A DNA stretch of 64,000 bases, taken from positions 30,957-94,956 of the forward strand of contig NZ_QRDZ01000037.1 of assembly GCF_003386235.1 (NCBI RefSeq). Reading direction: 5' to 3'. The stretch is from Cohnella phaseoli. GTDB lineage: Bacteria; Bacillota; Bacilli; Paenibacillales; Paenibacillaceae. The position numbers were made by a program, and so were the translations under genes. Below the pieces are notes generated by a model. That model was not told the DNA's origin and searched no databases. It saw only the letters and a list, made by a program, of their open reading frames with translations. The stretch's first letter is position 1, and each line of letters begins with the position of its first letter. Below, one piece after another: positions 33,323 through 43,600 of the stretch.

Positions 33323-33355
33323 AACATTATAACGTTATAATGTTCTGGCGGTCAA
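33323..33355 (-). promoter_or_regulatory. Operon promoter covered by a perfect 22-bp palindrome
   Basis: 33323-33344 is a perfect palindrome with half-site AACATTATAAC and centre ACGT. On the minus strand TTGACC (33355-33350), an 18-base spacer and TATAAT (33331-33326) form the promoter; the -10 lies inside the palindrome, so binding would exclude RNA polymerase. Likely operator of the GntR regulator encoded at the operon's end. Confidence 0.85.
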
Positions 33356-33432
33356 TTATCTTCGAACGGATGGTTTGGGCGAAGTCGGGGAAATTAAAAG
33401 GGACAAGCGATTATAGAGGAGGCTTAAAGCAC

Positions 33433-34251
33433 ATGAAGAGATTGGCAATTATCGCATGTATCGTCCTGCTCGGCGCGTGCGCCAACCAAAACTCCGGGAT
33501 GAGAATGAAGGAGCACGCGGCGCCGGCCAAAAAACAGCCGCAGCTTCAAGTGAGCGCCACCGATACCGGGGTTCCGGTCAATAAATACGTCGTCAAAAGC
33601 AACGAAACCGCGCAAGATATCGCCAACCAGTATCATGTAAGTCTCGAGGACTTCCTTCGGGCGAATCCCGATTTAAGCAGGCTCGTCGGAGGCGGCAACG
33701 GCTATGCCAACCCGAACCAAGGCGGTCAAGGTCAGGGCCAAGGTCAAGTACAGAATCCAGGTCAGGTACAAAATCCCGTTCAGGGTCAAACGGGCGTTCC
33801 GAATGGCAATATAAACGAGCCGATTCCGAAGGATACCGAGGTTACGATTCCTTCCAATGAAACGATGACCGGTTACGAGCTCGAGGTGCTGAACCTGACG
33901 AATCAGGAGCGGCAGAAGGCCGGTTTGAAGCCGTTCTCCGGGGATTACACGAATTTGAATCGTTCGGCGCGGGCCAAGTCCCAGGATATGGCGGCCAACA
34001 ATTACTTCTCGCACACTTCCCCGACTTACGGCGATCCTTTTGCGATGATGCGGAATTTCGGCGTGCAGTACCAATCCGCGGGGGAAAATATCGCCAAAGG
34101 GCAGCCGTCTCCACAGGAGGTCGTGCAAGCCTGGATGAATTCGCCCGGCCATCGGGCCAATATTATGAACGCTTCGTACACGCATATGGGCGTCGGCTAT
34201 GTCGCGAACAATGGACAGCCTTGCTGGACGCAGCAATTCGTCTCCAAATAA
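33433..34251 (+). CDS. CAP/SCP-domain lipoprotein (YkwD-like)
   Basis: 272 residues from ATG 33433 (RBS GAGGAGG); the open frame extends 31 codons further into the dga promoter. Lipobox L-L-G-A-C at Cys16. A LysM-like module (Y-V-V-K-S-N-E-T-A-Q-D-I-A-N-Q-Y) lies around 50-90, then a Gly/Gln-rich linker with G-Q-G-Q repeats, then a CAP domain (145-272) with H-T-S-P-T-Y-G, G-E-N-I-A and H-R-A-N-I-M motifs. Envelope protein; YkwD-type proteins are common in spore formers but their activity is unclear. Confidence 0.9.
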   Translation: MKRLAIIACIVLLGACANQNSGMRMKEHAAPAKKQPQLQVSATDTGVPVNKYVVKSNETAQDIANQYHVSLEDFLRANPDLSRLVGGGNGYANPNQGGQGQGQGQVQNPGQVQNPVQGQTGVPNGNINEPIPKDTEVTIPSNETMTGYELEVLNLTNQERQKAGLKPFSGDYTNLNRSARAKSQDMAANNYFSHTSPTYGDPFAMMRNFGVQYQSAGENIAKGQPSPQEVVQAWMNSPGHRANIMNASYTHMGVGYVANNGQPCWTQQFVSK

Positions 34252-34259
34252 ACGATTCC

Positions 34260-34305
34260 AAAGAGGATGTCCGACAGGCCCGCCGGCCGCGGACATCTCT
34301 TTTTT
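34260..34305 (+). terminator. Intrinsic terminator after the CAP lipoprotein gene
   Basis: AAAGAG-GATGTCCG pairs with CGGACATC-TCTTT around a GC-rich loop, followed by a T run. Confidence 0.88.
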
Positions 34306-34306
34306 G

Positions 34307-34337
34307 TTGACTTCTGCATCGGGATTAGCTATATAAT
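34307..34337 (+). promoter_or_regulatory. Promoter of the two-component operon
   Basis: TTGACT (34307-34312) followed by TATATA at 17 bases (34330-34335) or TATAAT at 19 bases (34332-34337), ending about 90 bases before the kinase ATG. Confidence 0.6.
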
Positions 34338-34423
34338 ATATGCCTTATTGTGCATTGCTCGATGGTTGCGCATCCGATAACGACAGCCTTGATTTTACAG
34401 CAAGAAGGGGGGCTAATTCCCAG

Positions 34424-36253
34424 ATGAAAACCGGCTGGTTTCCTTTTTTTTCTAACCTGAACTTACGGCCGAAGCTCATCATTCTGTTCATGATTTCCGT
34501 GGTCGTTCCGCTTATCGTTTTCGGAAGTATCCTGTATCGGGTCAGCGCGCAGGAAGTGGAAGTGGAAATGAGGCAGACGTCTCTGCAAACGGTCCAGCAG
34601 ATGAGCTTGACGTTGGACGAATACGTCCGCCAAATCGATACGCTCTCCAAAATGCCCTACACGAGTCCGGAAGCGGAGCGGTACTTGCTCGGCTCCAGCA
34701 ATGTGAAGCTGTATACGGACAAGTATTCGGCTGCCGACGTCGAAGCGGTGGAAACGTTTTTGGAAAATTTGCTGAAGGTCAGGCAGGACATCGAATTCGT
34801 ATCGCTCGTCTCCTTAAACGGCAATATCGTCTCGCGAAGCCGCGCCGGCGCCGTCAAAGCCCAATACGATTTCTACAAGGAGCCGATCTACGAAAATTTA
34901 AGAAAATCGACAGGCGAAAAAACGATGGTGCCTTTGCATGAAGCGGATTATTTGTTTGGCGGCAAAAAGCGGGTTTTCTCGATCGGCAGGAAAGTTTTAA
35001 GCTTTCATGAAGGCTTCTATATCGGTTACATACTCATCGACTACAATGAAAACGCCATCATAAAAATAGGCGGCGGCGCGAGCATCGGAAAAACCGGCAG
35101 CGTGCTGCTGCTCGACAAATACGGGAACGTCATGCATTCGTCCGGACAGCTGGCCCGGTCGAGCGGGACGGAAGACATTCTCCGCATCGCGGCCGACAAA
35201 GAAAATATGAACGAGGTCTTGGACGTTGGCGGGGACAAACGGATTCTCGTCAGCAGCGTGTCGGAGTACACGGGATGGAAAGTGGTCGGCGTTCTGCCTT
35301 ACGAGGACATTCTGCAGCGGGTGAAAGGCATCAAGACCGTGTTCTATGCAATGGGCATCATTTGCGTCACCTTGGTGTTCGCGTTTTCGATGCTGGTATC
35401 GAAGGGAGTCGTCAAGCCGATTCGTCTGCTGCAAAGCACGATGAGACAGGTGGAAAAAGGCGATACGGAGGCGAAAGTGACGGTTCGCTCGCGCAACGAG
35501 CTCGGCCAGCTTTCCCTCAGCTTTAATCGGCTGATCGAGAAACTTAATGTGCTGCTTCGGACGATCAAAAGCGTCGAGACGAAGAAGCGGGAAGCCGAAC
35601 TGATCGCTTTGAAGAGCCAGATCAACCCGCATTTTCTCTACAACACGCTGGATTCAATCCGCATGATGGCGATTATCGACGACAAGAGGGAGATCGCCGG
35701 AGCGATCGAGGCGCTGGCCAACATTTTCCGATACAGCATCAAAGGCAGGGAAGATATCGTGGACATTAAAGAGGAAATCGAACAAGCGATGAACTACGTT
35801 CATCTCCAGAAGATCCGTTACGAAGATAAATTCGAAGTGATCGCCGATGTCGACGAGCAAGCGCTTGGCTATAAGGCTATCAAATTTTCGCTTCAGCCGA
35901 TCGTCGAGAACGCGATTTTTCACGGCATCGAGAACAAAAAGGGGAAAGGCGCGCTATGGATCAGCGTTAAAAAAAGCAGTCAGAATATCGTGTTTGAGGT
36001 CAGGGACGATGGGGTCGGGATGGATGAGACGAAGCTGGCGGAGCTGGTCGGGAGACTGTCGGCCAAAGAAGAAGCCGCCGCAGATCATCTCGGGCTGAAT
36101 AACGTGCACGACCGGATCAGGCTATACTTCGGCGAAGGATATGGCTTATCGATCGACAGCAAGGCGGGAGAGGGAACAAGCGTCACGCTGACCATTCCCG
36201 CGATAACGAGCGAAGAGAAGGTGATGAGGAATGTTATCGGTCATGTTGGTTGA
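34424..36253 (+). CDS. Sensor histidine kinase (YesM type)
   Basis: 609 residues from ATG 34424, placed by AAGGGGGG 8-14 bases upstream. TM1 about 17-38, a Cache-like extracellular sensor 40-300, TM2 304-325, HAMP (V-V-K-P-I-R-L-L-Q-S), then a His_kinase domain with the phospho-acceptor in Q-I-N-P-H-F-L-Y-N (about His403) and an ATPase domain with R-D-D-G-V-G-M. YesM kinases sense extracellular glycans or their carriers. It overlaps the response regulator gene by 23 bases and lies upstream of a carbohydrate ABC locus that it probably controls. Confidence 0.94.
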   Translation: MKTGWFPFFSNLNLRPKLIILFMISVVVPLIVFGSILYRVSAQEVEVEMRQTSLQTVQQMSLTLDEYVRQIDTLSKMPYTSPEAERYLLGSSNVKLYTDKYSAADVEAVETFLENLLKVRQDIEFVSLVSLNGNIVSRSRAGAVKAQYDFYKEPIYENLRKSTGEKTMVPLHEADYLFGGKKRVFSIGRKVLSFHEGFYIGYILIDYNENAIIKIGGGASIGKTGSVLLLDKYGNVMHSSGQLARSSGTEDILRIAADKENMNEVLDVGGDKRILVSSVSEYTGWKVVGVLPYEDILQRVKGIKTVFYAMGIICVTLVFAFSMLVSKGVVKPIRLLQSTMRQVEKGDTEAKVTVRSRNELGQLSLSFNRLIEKLNVLLRTIKSVETKKREAELIALKSQINPHFLYNTLDSIRMMAIIDDKREIAGAIEALANIFRYSIKGREDIVDIKEEIEQAMNYVHLQKIRYEDKFEVIADVDEQALGYKAIKFSLQPIVENAIFHGIENKKGKGALWISVKKSSQNIVFEVRDDGVGMDETKLAELVGRLSAKEEAAADHLGLNNVHDRIRLYFGEGYGLSIDSKAGEGTSVTLTIPAITSEEKVMRNVIGHVG

Positions 36254-37265
36254 CGACGAGCCGCTCATCCGTAGAGGGCTGAAAAAGCTGATCGACTGGC
36301 AGCTGCACGGCTTCCGGATCGTCGGAGAAGCCGATAACGGCGAAGAGGCGCTGGAGCTTGTCGCGCGCGAAGAGACGGATATCGTCGTGACCGATCTGAA
36401 AATGCCGGCGATGAACGGCTTGGAGCTCTCGGAAGCGCTGAAGGCGAGGTTTCCGACGCTCAAGGTAATCGTTCTGACCGGCTACGACGATTTTCCTTAT
36501 GTTCAGCAGAGCATAAGGAACGGGGTGGCCGACTATTTGCTTAAGCCGGTAAATGCGGATGCGCTTGTTCGCTCCCTGCTGCAACTCCGAAAACAGCTTG
36601 AAGAGGAGCGCTACCGCTATCCTTTCGATATCGAGGCAAGCTTGCTGGACGCGGTGAAAGCCGCGGATGCGGAGGCGGCCGCGGCAGCCGTCCATGCCTT
36701 GTTCGACGAGTTGCACAAGTACAAGGTTCCGCAGGAAATCGTCCTGCGGATTTGCGACACGGTGCGCCTCTCGCTTGACCGCTTGCTGGATCAAGAGAGC
36801 AGCAGCTTGAAGGATATTTTGCGCAAGAACAATCTGGAGAAGGACGAAGGGCGTCTTCCCAATGCCAGAGAAGAACTGAGGGCAGACCTGCTTCACATCG
36901 TTTCTTGCCTATGCGACCACAGGCAGGGCTACGCCAACAAGCGAACGATCCAGGCCGTCATCGACGATATCGAGCGCAATTTCCAGCAAGATATTACGCT
37001 CGGCGATTTGGCCGCCAAGTTCTATCTGAACGCCTCCTATTTGAGCCAATTGTTCAAGAGCGAAACCGGGGAGACATTTTCAAATTACGTCATTAAGCTG
37101 AGAATCGAGAAGGCGAAGAGACTGCTCGGCGATCCCAATATGAAGATCCAGGACATCAGCGAGCTCGTCGGCTACGGCGATCCCAAATATTTCGGCCAGT
37201 TGTTCAAACGAATGACCGGCATGCTGCCTTCGGAATACCGGGCCGGTCTGACCCGGAGCAAATAA
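36231..37265 (+). CDS. AraC-type response regulator (YesN type)
   Basis: 344 residues. Receiver domain 1-120 with acidic pair D8-D9, phosphorylated D55 (V-V-T-D-L-K-M-P) and K106 region (Y-L-L-K-P-V). The C-terminal two-helix-turn-helix AraC domain (about 245-340) contains N-A-S-Y-L-S-Q-L-F-K and G-Y-G-D-P-K-Y-F-G-Q-L-F-K. Partner of the overlapping kinase gene. The downstream binding-protein gene has a promoter with a good -10 and poor -35, as expected for an activator of this type. Confidence 0.94.
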   Translation: MLSVMLVDDEPLIRRGLKKLIDWQLHGFRIVGEADNGEEALELVAREETDIVVTDLKMPAMNGLELSEALKARFPTLKVIVLTGYDDFPYVQQSIRNGVADYLLKPVNADALVRSLLQLRKQLEEERYRYPFDIEASLLDAVKAADAEAAAAAVHALFDELHKYKVPQEIVLRICDTVRLSLDRLLDQESSSLKDILRKNNLEKDEGRLPNAREELRADLLHIVSCLCDHRQGYANKRTIQAVIDDIERNFQQDITLGDLAAKFYLNASYLSQLFKSETGETFSNYVIKLRIEKAKRLLGDPNMKIQDISELVGYGDPKYFGQLFKRMTGMLPSEYRAGLTRSK

Positions 37266-37277
37266 GTGATTGCAGGG

Positions 37278-37304
37278 GAAACCGCATCGCGGTTTCTTTG
37301 CTTT
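37278..37304 (+). terminator. Terminator after the response regulator gene
   Basis: GAAACCGC-ATC-GCGGTTTC hairpin followed by TTTGCTTT. It separates the regulatory genes from the transport operon. Confidence 0.8.
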
Positions 37305-37376
37305 ATTCCTGTATTCCTAAAAGAAACAAACCTGCAACATAACCGTTGTCTATCCTGCGTTAAGAAGGGAAGCGGC

Positions 37377-37382
37377 TATAAT
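37377..37382 (+). promoter_or_regulatory. -10 box of the second carbohydrate operon, weak -35
   Basis: TATAAT at 37377-37382 with CCTGCG at the -35 position, a poor match. This suggests the promoter depends on an activator, most simply the YesN-type regulator encoded just upstream. Confidence 0.6.
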
Positions 37383-37414
37383 CGGACTATCACATTCAAA
37401 GGGGGACATAAACA

Positions 37415-38812
37415 TTGAGCAAGACAGGGTTAAGAAAAATAAGCGGATTGGTCGCTTTAATACTGGTGGCGTCGCTGGTTTTCTCGGCATGCGGTAAAAG
37501 CGCTTCCAACAACGGAGGAGGGGCTTCTCTGTCTGGAAGTTCGGCGCAACCGTCCGCAAGCGCAGCGCAGCCGTCCGCGAGTTCGGCATCTGCGGACGTG
37601 GATGTCAAAGGGGATTTCGAATTGCAGATTTTCGTAGGGGGCTACGGCGACGCCTGGTGGAAAGAAGCGATCGAAGGCTTCAAGAAAAAATATCCGGAAG
37701 TCAACGTCATCGCCAACATGGGACCGAAAATCAACGAGCAAATGAAAACGAGATGGATCGACGACAATCCGCCCGATTTCCTGTACTTCGACGGTCCGGA
37801 TATCCCGATGGAGCAGCTCAAGACGGACGGCAAAATCATGGACCTGAGCGGGTGGTTCGATGAAGCGCTCGCCGAAGATGGGCAAAGCCTGATCCAGGAC
37901 CATTTCGTCAAAGGCATGCTGACTCCCGACAAGAACGGCAAAATCTACGTCGCGCCTTACATTTTCAGCACGATGGGCATGTTCTACGACGATAAGCTGC
38001 TAGGGGACAACCAAATTTCGCCGCCGCAAAATTTCGACGAACTGCTCGCCATCGGCGAGAAGCTGAAATCTCAAAACGTGGCGCTGCTGGACTATCCGGG
38101 CATCTACCCGGTGTACCTGTTCAACGGCTTGATCACGCCGGCGCTCGCCGCGGAAGGCGGCCAGGAGCTGTGGACCAAAGTGATGAACGCCGAGCCGGGC
38201 GTATTCAAGAGCGAGCCGTTCATCAAAGTCATGAAGAAGCTGGAGGTTCTTCGGGACCAAGGGCTGATCCTGAAAGGCACGACCGCTCTCAACCATACGC
38301 AGTCCCAGATGGAATGGCTGAACCGCAAAGCGGCGTTCATTCCGAACGGTCTATGGCTCGAGGGAGAAATGAAAAAAGATATTCCTACCGATTTCCAAAT
38401 GAAATTCATTCCGTCCGTGCTGCAGGATGCGGGCCAGAAAATGGCGACAGCGCCGTCGGCGGTCGGTTTCGCGATTCCCGCCAAGGCGAAAAACCCGAAG
38501 GCGGCAATGGCGTGGCTGTCGTACCTGTATCAAGAAGACGTCGTCAAAAGGTTCATCGAACTGACGAACGTGCCTACGATTTATAACGTGGACGTCAACG
38601 ACATGAACGTAAGCGAGATGACCAAGAGCGTCATGAAATGGATCGCCGATCCGAACATCGTCATCGTGTCCACGAATTTCGATTGGGAGCCGGCAGGCCA
38701 GCAGGCCGTCTACGATAGCTTGAACTCGCTGGTGCTCGGAAAAATCAACGCGGAGCAGTACGGAGAGCGCGTAGAACAGGCGTTTGAGAAAGCGCGGTCG
38801 GAAAAGCAATAG
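37415..38812 (+). CDS. Sugar-binding lipoprotein of ABC transporter
   Basis: 465 residues from TTG 37415 with GGGGG 9 bases upstream. Lipobox F-S-A-C (Cys26), then a Ser/Ala/Gln/Pro linker with repeated A-Q-P-S-A-S, then a family 1 solute-binding fold beginning F-E-L-Q-I-F-V-G-G-Y near 69. Delivers a carbohydrate to the permeases at 38880 and 39782. Probably activated by the YesM/YesN pair upstream. Ligand unknown, presumably the product of the secreted enzyme at 40665. Confidence 0.93.
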   Translation: MSKTGLRKISGLVALILVASLVFSACGKSASNNGGGASLSGSSAQPSASAAQPSASSASADVDVKGDFELQIFVGGYGDAWWKEAIEGFKKKYPEVNVIANMGPKINEQMKTRWIDDNPPDFLYFDGPDIPMEQLKTDGKIMDLSGWFDEALAEDGQSLIQDHFVKGMLTPDKNGKIYVAPYIFSTMGMFYDDKLLGDNQISPPQNFDELLAIGEKLKSQNVALLDYPGIYPVYLFNGLITPALAAEGGQELWTKVMNAEPGVFKSEPFIKVMKKLEVLRDQGLILKGTTALNHTQSQMEWLNRKAAFIPNGLWLEGEMKKDIPTDFQMKFIPSVLQDAGQKMATAPSAVGFAIPAKAKNPKAAMAWLSYLYQEDVVKRFIELTNVPTIYNVDVNDMNVSEMTKSVMKWIADPNIVIVSTNFDWEPAGQQAVYDSLNSLVLGKINAEQYGERVEQAFEKARSEKQ

Positions 38813-38818
38813 ATTATT

Positions 38819-38861
38819 GCCGAATGCCAGGCGGAGCTGACGTTCTTTCCTGGCATTCGGC
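38819..38861 (+). other. Intercistronic stem-loop after the binding-protein gene
   Basis: GCCGAATGCCAGG (38819-38831) is the exact reverse complement of CCTGGCATTCGGC (38849-38861), with no T-tract. Same position and type as the stem-loop at 3741-3775 in the other sugar operon, so likely a device for excess binding protein. Confidence 0.72.
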
Positions 38862-38879
38862 CAACGAAAGGTGATTCGC

Positions 38880-39779
38880 TTGTCCATTCATCGCGCTTCG
38901 ACTCGAAGATTTATCGCGATATTCGTATTGCCCGCGTTGCTCCTTTATTCGATCTTTTACATTTATCCGTTGATCCAAAGCATCTATTACAGTTTTCAGA
39001 AGTGGTCCGGTTATACGAACGTCATGAAATTCGTCGGACTCGACAATTACCGGAAGCTGTCGCAGGACAGCCTTATTCCCCATGCGATCTGGAACGATTT
39101 CGTCATTCTGTTCTGGAAAGAAGTCCTTATTATCGTCTTCGCCATGTTTTTCGCCATCGCGGTGACGAGACTGGGGTTCGGCAAGCGCGAAAGCGGGTTT
39201 TACCGGATCGTATTCTTCTTTCCGAACATGATCTCAATCGTCATCATCGGTTTGCTATGGTCGTTCGTCTATCATCCGAGCATCGGTTTGCTGAATGCCG
39301 GGCTTCAAGCGATCGGACTGGAGAATCTGACGCATGCCTGGCTGGGAGAGATGGAGACGGCCGTTCCGGCGCTCATACCCGTGGCCAGCTGGGCGGGAAT
39401 CGGATTTTTCATGATCGTGTTTATCGCGGGCATCAACAGCATTCCCGAGGAGATTTACGAGGCGAGTCGCATTGACGGAGCAGGCGAGTGGAAGCAGCTG
39501 TTTCGCATTACGATTCCGCTGGTTTGGCAGCACGTCAAATTCGCGATGCTGACAATTCTATTTACGACGTTAAGCGGCAACTACGTGTTCGTGCTCGTCA
39601 TGACGAACGGGGGGCCGGATAACGCTTCGCAGGTGCTCGGCTCCTATATCTATCAATTGGCTTTTCAGCAGAGCAACGTCGGTTACGCCATGGCGGTTGC
39701 CGTATTGCTGCTGGCGATTACGCTGCTGATCACCGGAATCGCCAATAAACTTCTGAACAGGGAAACTTACGAGATTTAG
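38880..39779 (+). CDS. Carbohydrate ABC transporter permease (MalF type)
   Basis: 299 residues from TTG 38880, which has AAAGGTGA 5-6 bases upstream; the alternative GTG 38871 lies inside that ribosome binding site. Six membrane segments; EAA loop E-A-S-R-I-D-G-A-G near residue 198. Stop codon TAG is 2 bases before the next permease's ATG. Confidence 0.9.
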   Translation: MSIHRASTRRFIAIFVLPALLLYSIFYIYPLIQSIYYSFQKWSGYTNVMKFVGLDNYRKLSQDSLIPHAIWNDFVILFWKEVLIIVFAMFFAIAVTRLGFGKRESGFYRIVFFFPNMISIVIIGLLWSFVYHPSIGLLNAGLQAIGLENLTHAWLGEMETAVPALIPVASWAGIGFFMIVFIAGINSIPEEIYEASRIDGAGEWKQLFRITIPLVWQHVKFAMLTILFTTLSGNYVFVLVMTNGGPDNASQVLGSYIYQLAFQQSNVGYAMAVAVLLLAITLLITGIANKLLNRETYEI

Positions 39780-39781
39780 AA

Positions 39782-40651
39782 ATGGTGGAGATTGCACTGA
39801 GAAGAACGGGCGGAAGACTTGCGATAGGGAGGCTGCCCTCCAATGCCGTTAGATTGCTGCTGCTCATCTGGTCGGTCATGGTCATATTCCCTTTGTTTTG
39901 GGCGCTGTATTCCTCTTTGAAGGATAACAAGGCATTCTATGCGGATCCTTGGGCTTGGCCGGATCAGTATCACTTCGAGAACTTCCATAACGCGTGGGTA
40001 AGCTCCCACATCGCCAACTACTTTTTGAACAGCACGATTGTCGTCGTAGCTGCGCTCTTCTTGTCGCTCTTGATGGGGGCGATGACGGCTTACGCGCTGG
40101 CCCGATTCCGTTTTCGCGGGAATCAGCTGGTCCTTGCCGTCTACTTGTCCAGCATGATGATCCCTGCGATTCTGACGCTGATCCCGCTGTATTTCGTCGC
40201 GAAATCCTTGCATCTGACGAATAATCTGGGCGGTTTAATCGTCGTTTATGCGGTTGGCGCCGTTCCGTTTACTGTATTTCTGCTTATTGGCTTTTTCAAA
40301 TCGATTCCCGCCGCTTTGGTGGAAGCTGCGACGATAGACGGCTGCTCGAATTACGCTGCCTTCTATAAAATCATGCTGCCGCTGGCCAAGCCAGGATTGA
40401 TTACCGTAAGCATCGTGAATGTGATTTCATTCTGGAACGAATACATCGTAGCGCTAACCTTTATCGGCGACGAGCGGTTCTATACCGTTCCGATCGGGAT
40501 TTCGTTCCTATCGGCCAGCATGCAGTATCGAACCGACTTCGGCGCGCTCTTCGCCGGGCTCATTATCTCGATGGTTCCGGTGGTTCTGGCGTACATTCTG
40601 TTCCAAAGGCAACTGCAAGACGGAATGGCAGGCTCGGCAGTGAAAGGATAA
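39782..40651 (+). CDS. Carbohydrate ABC transporter permease (MalG type)
   Basis: 289 residues from ATG 39782, which follows the upstream stop by 2 bases and may rely on translational coupling. An alternative is CTG 39797, which has GGTGGAG 6 bases upstream and would shorten the protein by 5 residues. Six membrane segments; EAA loop E-A-A-T-I-D-G-C-S near 185; typical C-terminus M-A-G-S-A-V-K-G. The ATPase is not in the operon. Confidence 0.9.
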   Translation: MVEIALRRTGGRLAIGRLPSNAVRLLLLIWSVMVIFPLFWALYSSLKDNKAFYADPWAWPDQYHFENFHNAWVSSHIANYFLNSTIVVVAALFLSLLMGAMTAYALARFRFRGNQLVLAVYLSSMMIPAILTLIPLYFVAKSLHLTNNLGGLIVVYAVGAVPFTVFLLIGFFKSIPAALVEAATIDGCSNYAAFYKIMLPLAKPGLITVSIVNVISFWNEYIVALTFIGDERFYTVPIGISFLSASMQYRTDFGALFAGLIISMVPVVLAYILFQRQLQDGMAGSAVKG

Positions 40652-40664
40652 GGAGGCCAATCGG

Positions 40665-43600
40665 ATGAATAGAAATCGAAAAGGGTTATGGGTGTTCACG
40701 CTGATGATCGTCGGCGGTCTGTTAGCGGCTGCCAAGACGAGTTATGCGGCGGATTTGACAATTCAGGATGGCCGGTTCACGCTGCACAACGGTGCGATGC
40801 AGGTAGCTGACCCGTCCGCTACGGACGGGTATAGCGCAAGGATGGCCAACAATTCGACCGGCTGGAACATTCAATATGAAAATTGGGATTTCAGCGAGTT
40901 GGAGCCGGGACAATTATACGATGTGTCGGTTATGGTGAAGGTGAAACATGCGGCGGCGAACCCAACGGGCAACGCTTTTAAGCTCGGTTTGTATGACTCT
41001 ACGTCCGCCAGTTACGTTATCCCGGAGAAGACTGTGGCGGCCGCCGCTACTTCCGATTCGACTTGGAAGGAGTACCGGATCGGGACGTTTAAGCCGAATG
41101 CCAGCGTAAACGATATCGGCATCTATATCGCAGGAGCGGCAAACTCGTCGCAAGTCAGCGACATCTATGTGGACTGCATAGTTTATCGCAAGCATCAGGA
41201 TTATCTGATTGAGGACGCCAGCTTTGTCAAGTATAACGACGCATCGACCGTTACAGACGGAATGGCTGCCGATTTGAGCGCCGGGAGGGTGGTCAACGGA
41301 CCGGGGAGCAACTGGAATTTGCAGGTTCCCATCGACGGAACTCGGATCGAGGCGGGCAAATCGTACCGGATATTGATGCTGGTGAAGCCGGAGATGACGA
41401 ATTGGACGACGGCGACAGGCGACGTATTCGGCTATACCGTGTACGACTTTACGTCGAATACGTATCTGATCAACCCGACAATCGTCCACTCCTCGGCATT
41501 TCCGAAGCTACTTTTCTATCAGAACATCGTCACCGCTCCCATCGCGCCGAATCCGTCTCATGACGTGAAAATCTGTTTTTATAAAGTGGACAATGCGGCG
41601 AACTATCCGGCGTTCCAGGTGGACAGCGTAACGCTCGCCCAGGACCCTAGCGACGAACTCCCGCATTCGTCGATGCAAGCCTATCCTTACAAAATTTCAC
41701 CGGCGGACGCCAACGGCTTGAACGATGTCGCGAAATTGACTTATACGTTGTCTTCCTCGCAGACGGTATCGGTTAACATTTATCGGGCTTCCGACCACTC
41801 TCTAATCCGGACGCTGGTTAGCGGTGTCTTGCAATCCGGGATGAATACGGTCGTCTGGGACGGTAAGAACAATAGCGGGCAGACGGTTCCAAACGGTTTA
41901 TATACCGCTGCGGTTTCCGCAGGTTCTGCCGATCTCTTCCGAACCAATGTGCAGGTCATTACGGGCGTATCTTTAACGCCTGCGGCGAATACGGCCAAAG
42001 ACGCGATCCCGAAGGGCATCTTCTACGAAGGTCTGGCCATTCCGAACGACAGCGCTGGCGCTAACGCCTACTTGAACGCTACGTTTGGGGACATCCGGCA
42101 ACTGGGCGCGGATACCGTCTTCATGGCCAACTGGGATTCCAAGCCGGCCCATGTGTACGCGTCCACGTTGGCCCAGGCAAGCGCTAACGGGCTCAAGATC
42201 GTCGGGCTTCCCGACTATACGAGCCTGTTCAACGAAGCTCTCTATAATGACGAAACGGCCATGTACGATCAAATAGGTCGGTTGATTAACCCGTATACCA
42301 ACAGCAACGCGTTGTACGGCTATTATTTAAGGGACGAGCCGGAGAACGACGCCAAGCTGGCCGACAACCTAAAGGATATGAAACGGATGCTGGAAACGCT
42401 CGATCCGAGCAGACCGGTGCTCATGACCTACGTAGGCGTAGATCGAGTGGAAATGCACTACAACGAACAGAAGCCTCAGGCGATGAATATCGATCCCTAC
42501 GGTGTAACGGAAGGAAGCGGACTCGGCGACTTCAGGAACATTTACCATCTCCCCGGCTTTTCGTATGAGAGCTACATGGACTTCGCTTCTCTACAGCCGA
42601 GGAAAGACATTGCCGACCCGGCTCCTCTATGGACGATTCTTCAGACGCATAACAATGCCGGGTGGCTGAGAGATCCGACAGCCGCGGAAATCCGGGCGAT
42701 GACCTATGAGGCGATCGGACACGGCTCGAAAGGCTTTACCTATTTCATGTATCAAACGGAAGTCGATTGGGAAGGGTTGGTGGACGCCAATTATCAGCGC
42801 AGAGCCGATTACTATACGGTGCAGGCGCTATTCAGCGAGATCGAGACGTTGAAGCCAACGATCCGGAACATGAGAAGAACCGCGAACGTCGCCGCCGCGT
42901 CCGGCGGGGGAAATGCCGCCTATGCGAGCGCGGACGTGACGACCCATGTGGATTCGCAGACGGGCGACAAGTATCTCGTCGTTGTCAACCACGACGTGAC
43001 GCAGCCGGCGACCATGACCTTGACGATCGATAGATCGCAATTGGGGATGGATATAACAGCCGTTCAGAACGTTCTTGATAACGCTAATGTCGCCTTCGCG
43101 ACAAGCGGTTCGAGCTACACGATCAGCGGATTGCCGCTGGAGGCAGGCAACGGCGTTATTCTCCGGTTGGTCAAAGATCCGTCGCTAACGATCGTCGAGG
43201 GGCAGAGCGCGTCGTTTACGTTGTACAACAACGCGACGAATAACCATACGGATGTCTCCGCGTCCGACGGTTTCACGGCCAAACAAACGATCACGACGAC
43301 AAGAGGCTGGAATATCCAGTGGACTTGGAATCCGGCGCAATTGGCGCCGGGAGCGACGTACGACCTGTACGCGGTCGTGAAGGTGAAATACGCCGCGGAC
43401 ACTTATGTTGACGGGAACGGACAGACGCGGTTCTTCGCCCCGTCCGGCATGGCCTTCTCATATGGCGTATACGATGCGACAACCTCGACCTATCCAGTGC
43501 CGGAGACGACTATGCCGGCTTCGCAGCTGGATAATATGTTTTGGCATACGGTCAAGATCGGAAGCTTCGTTCCCTCTTTGACCCACGACCAGACGGTGTT

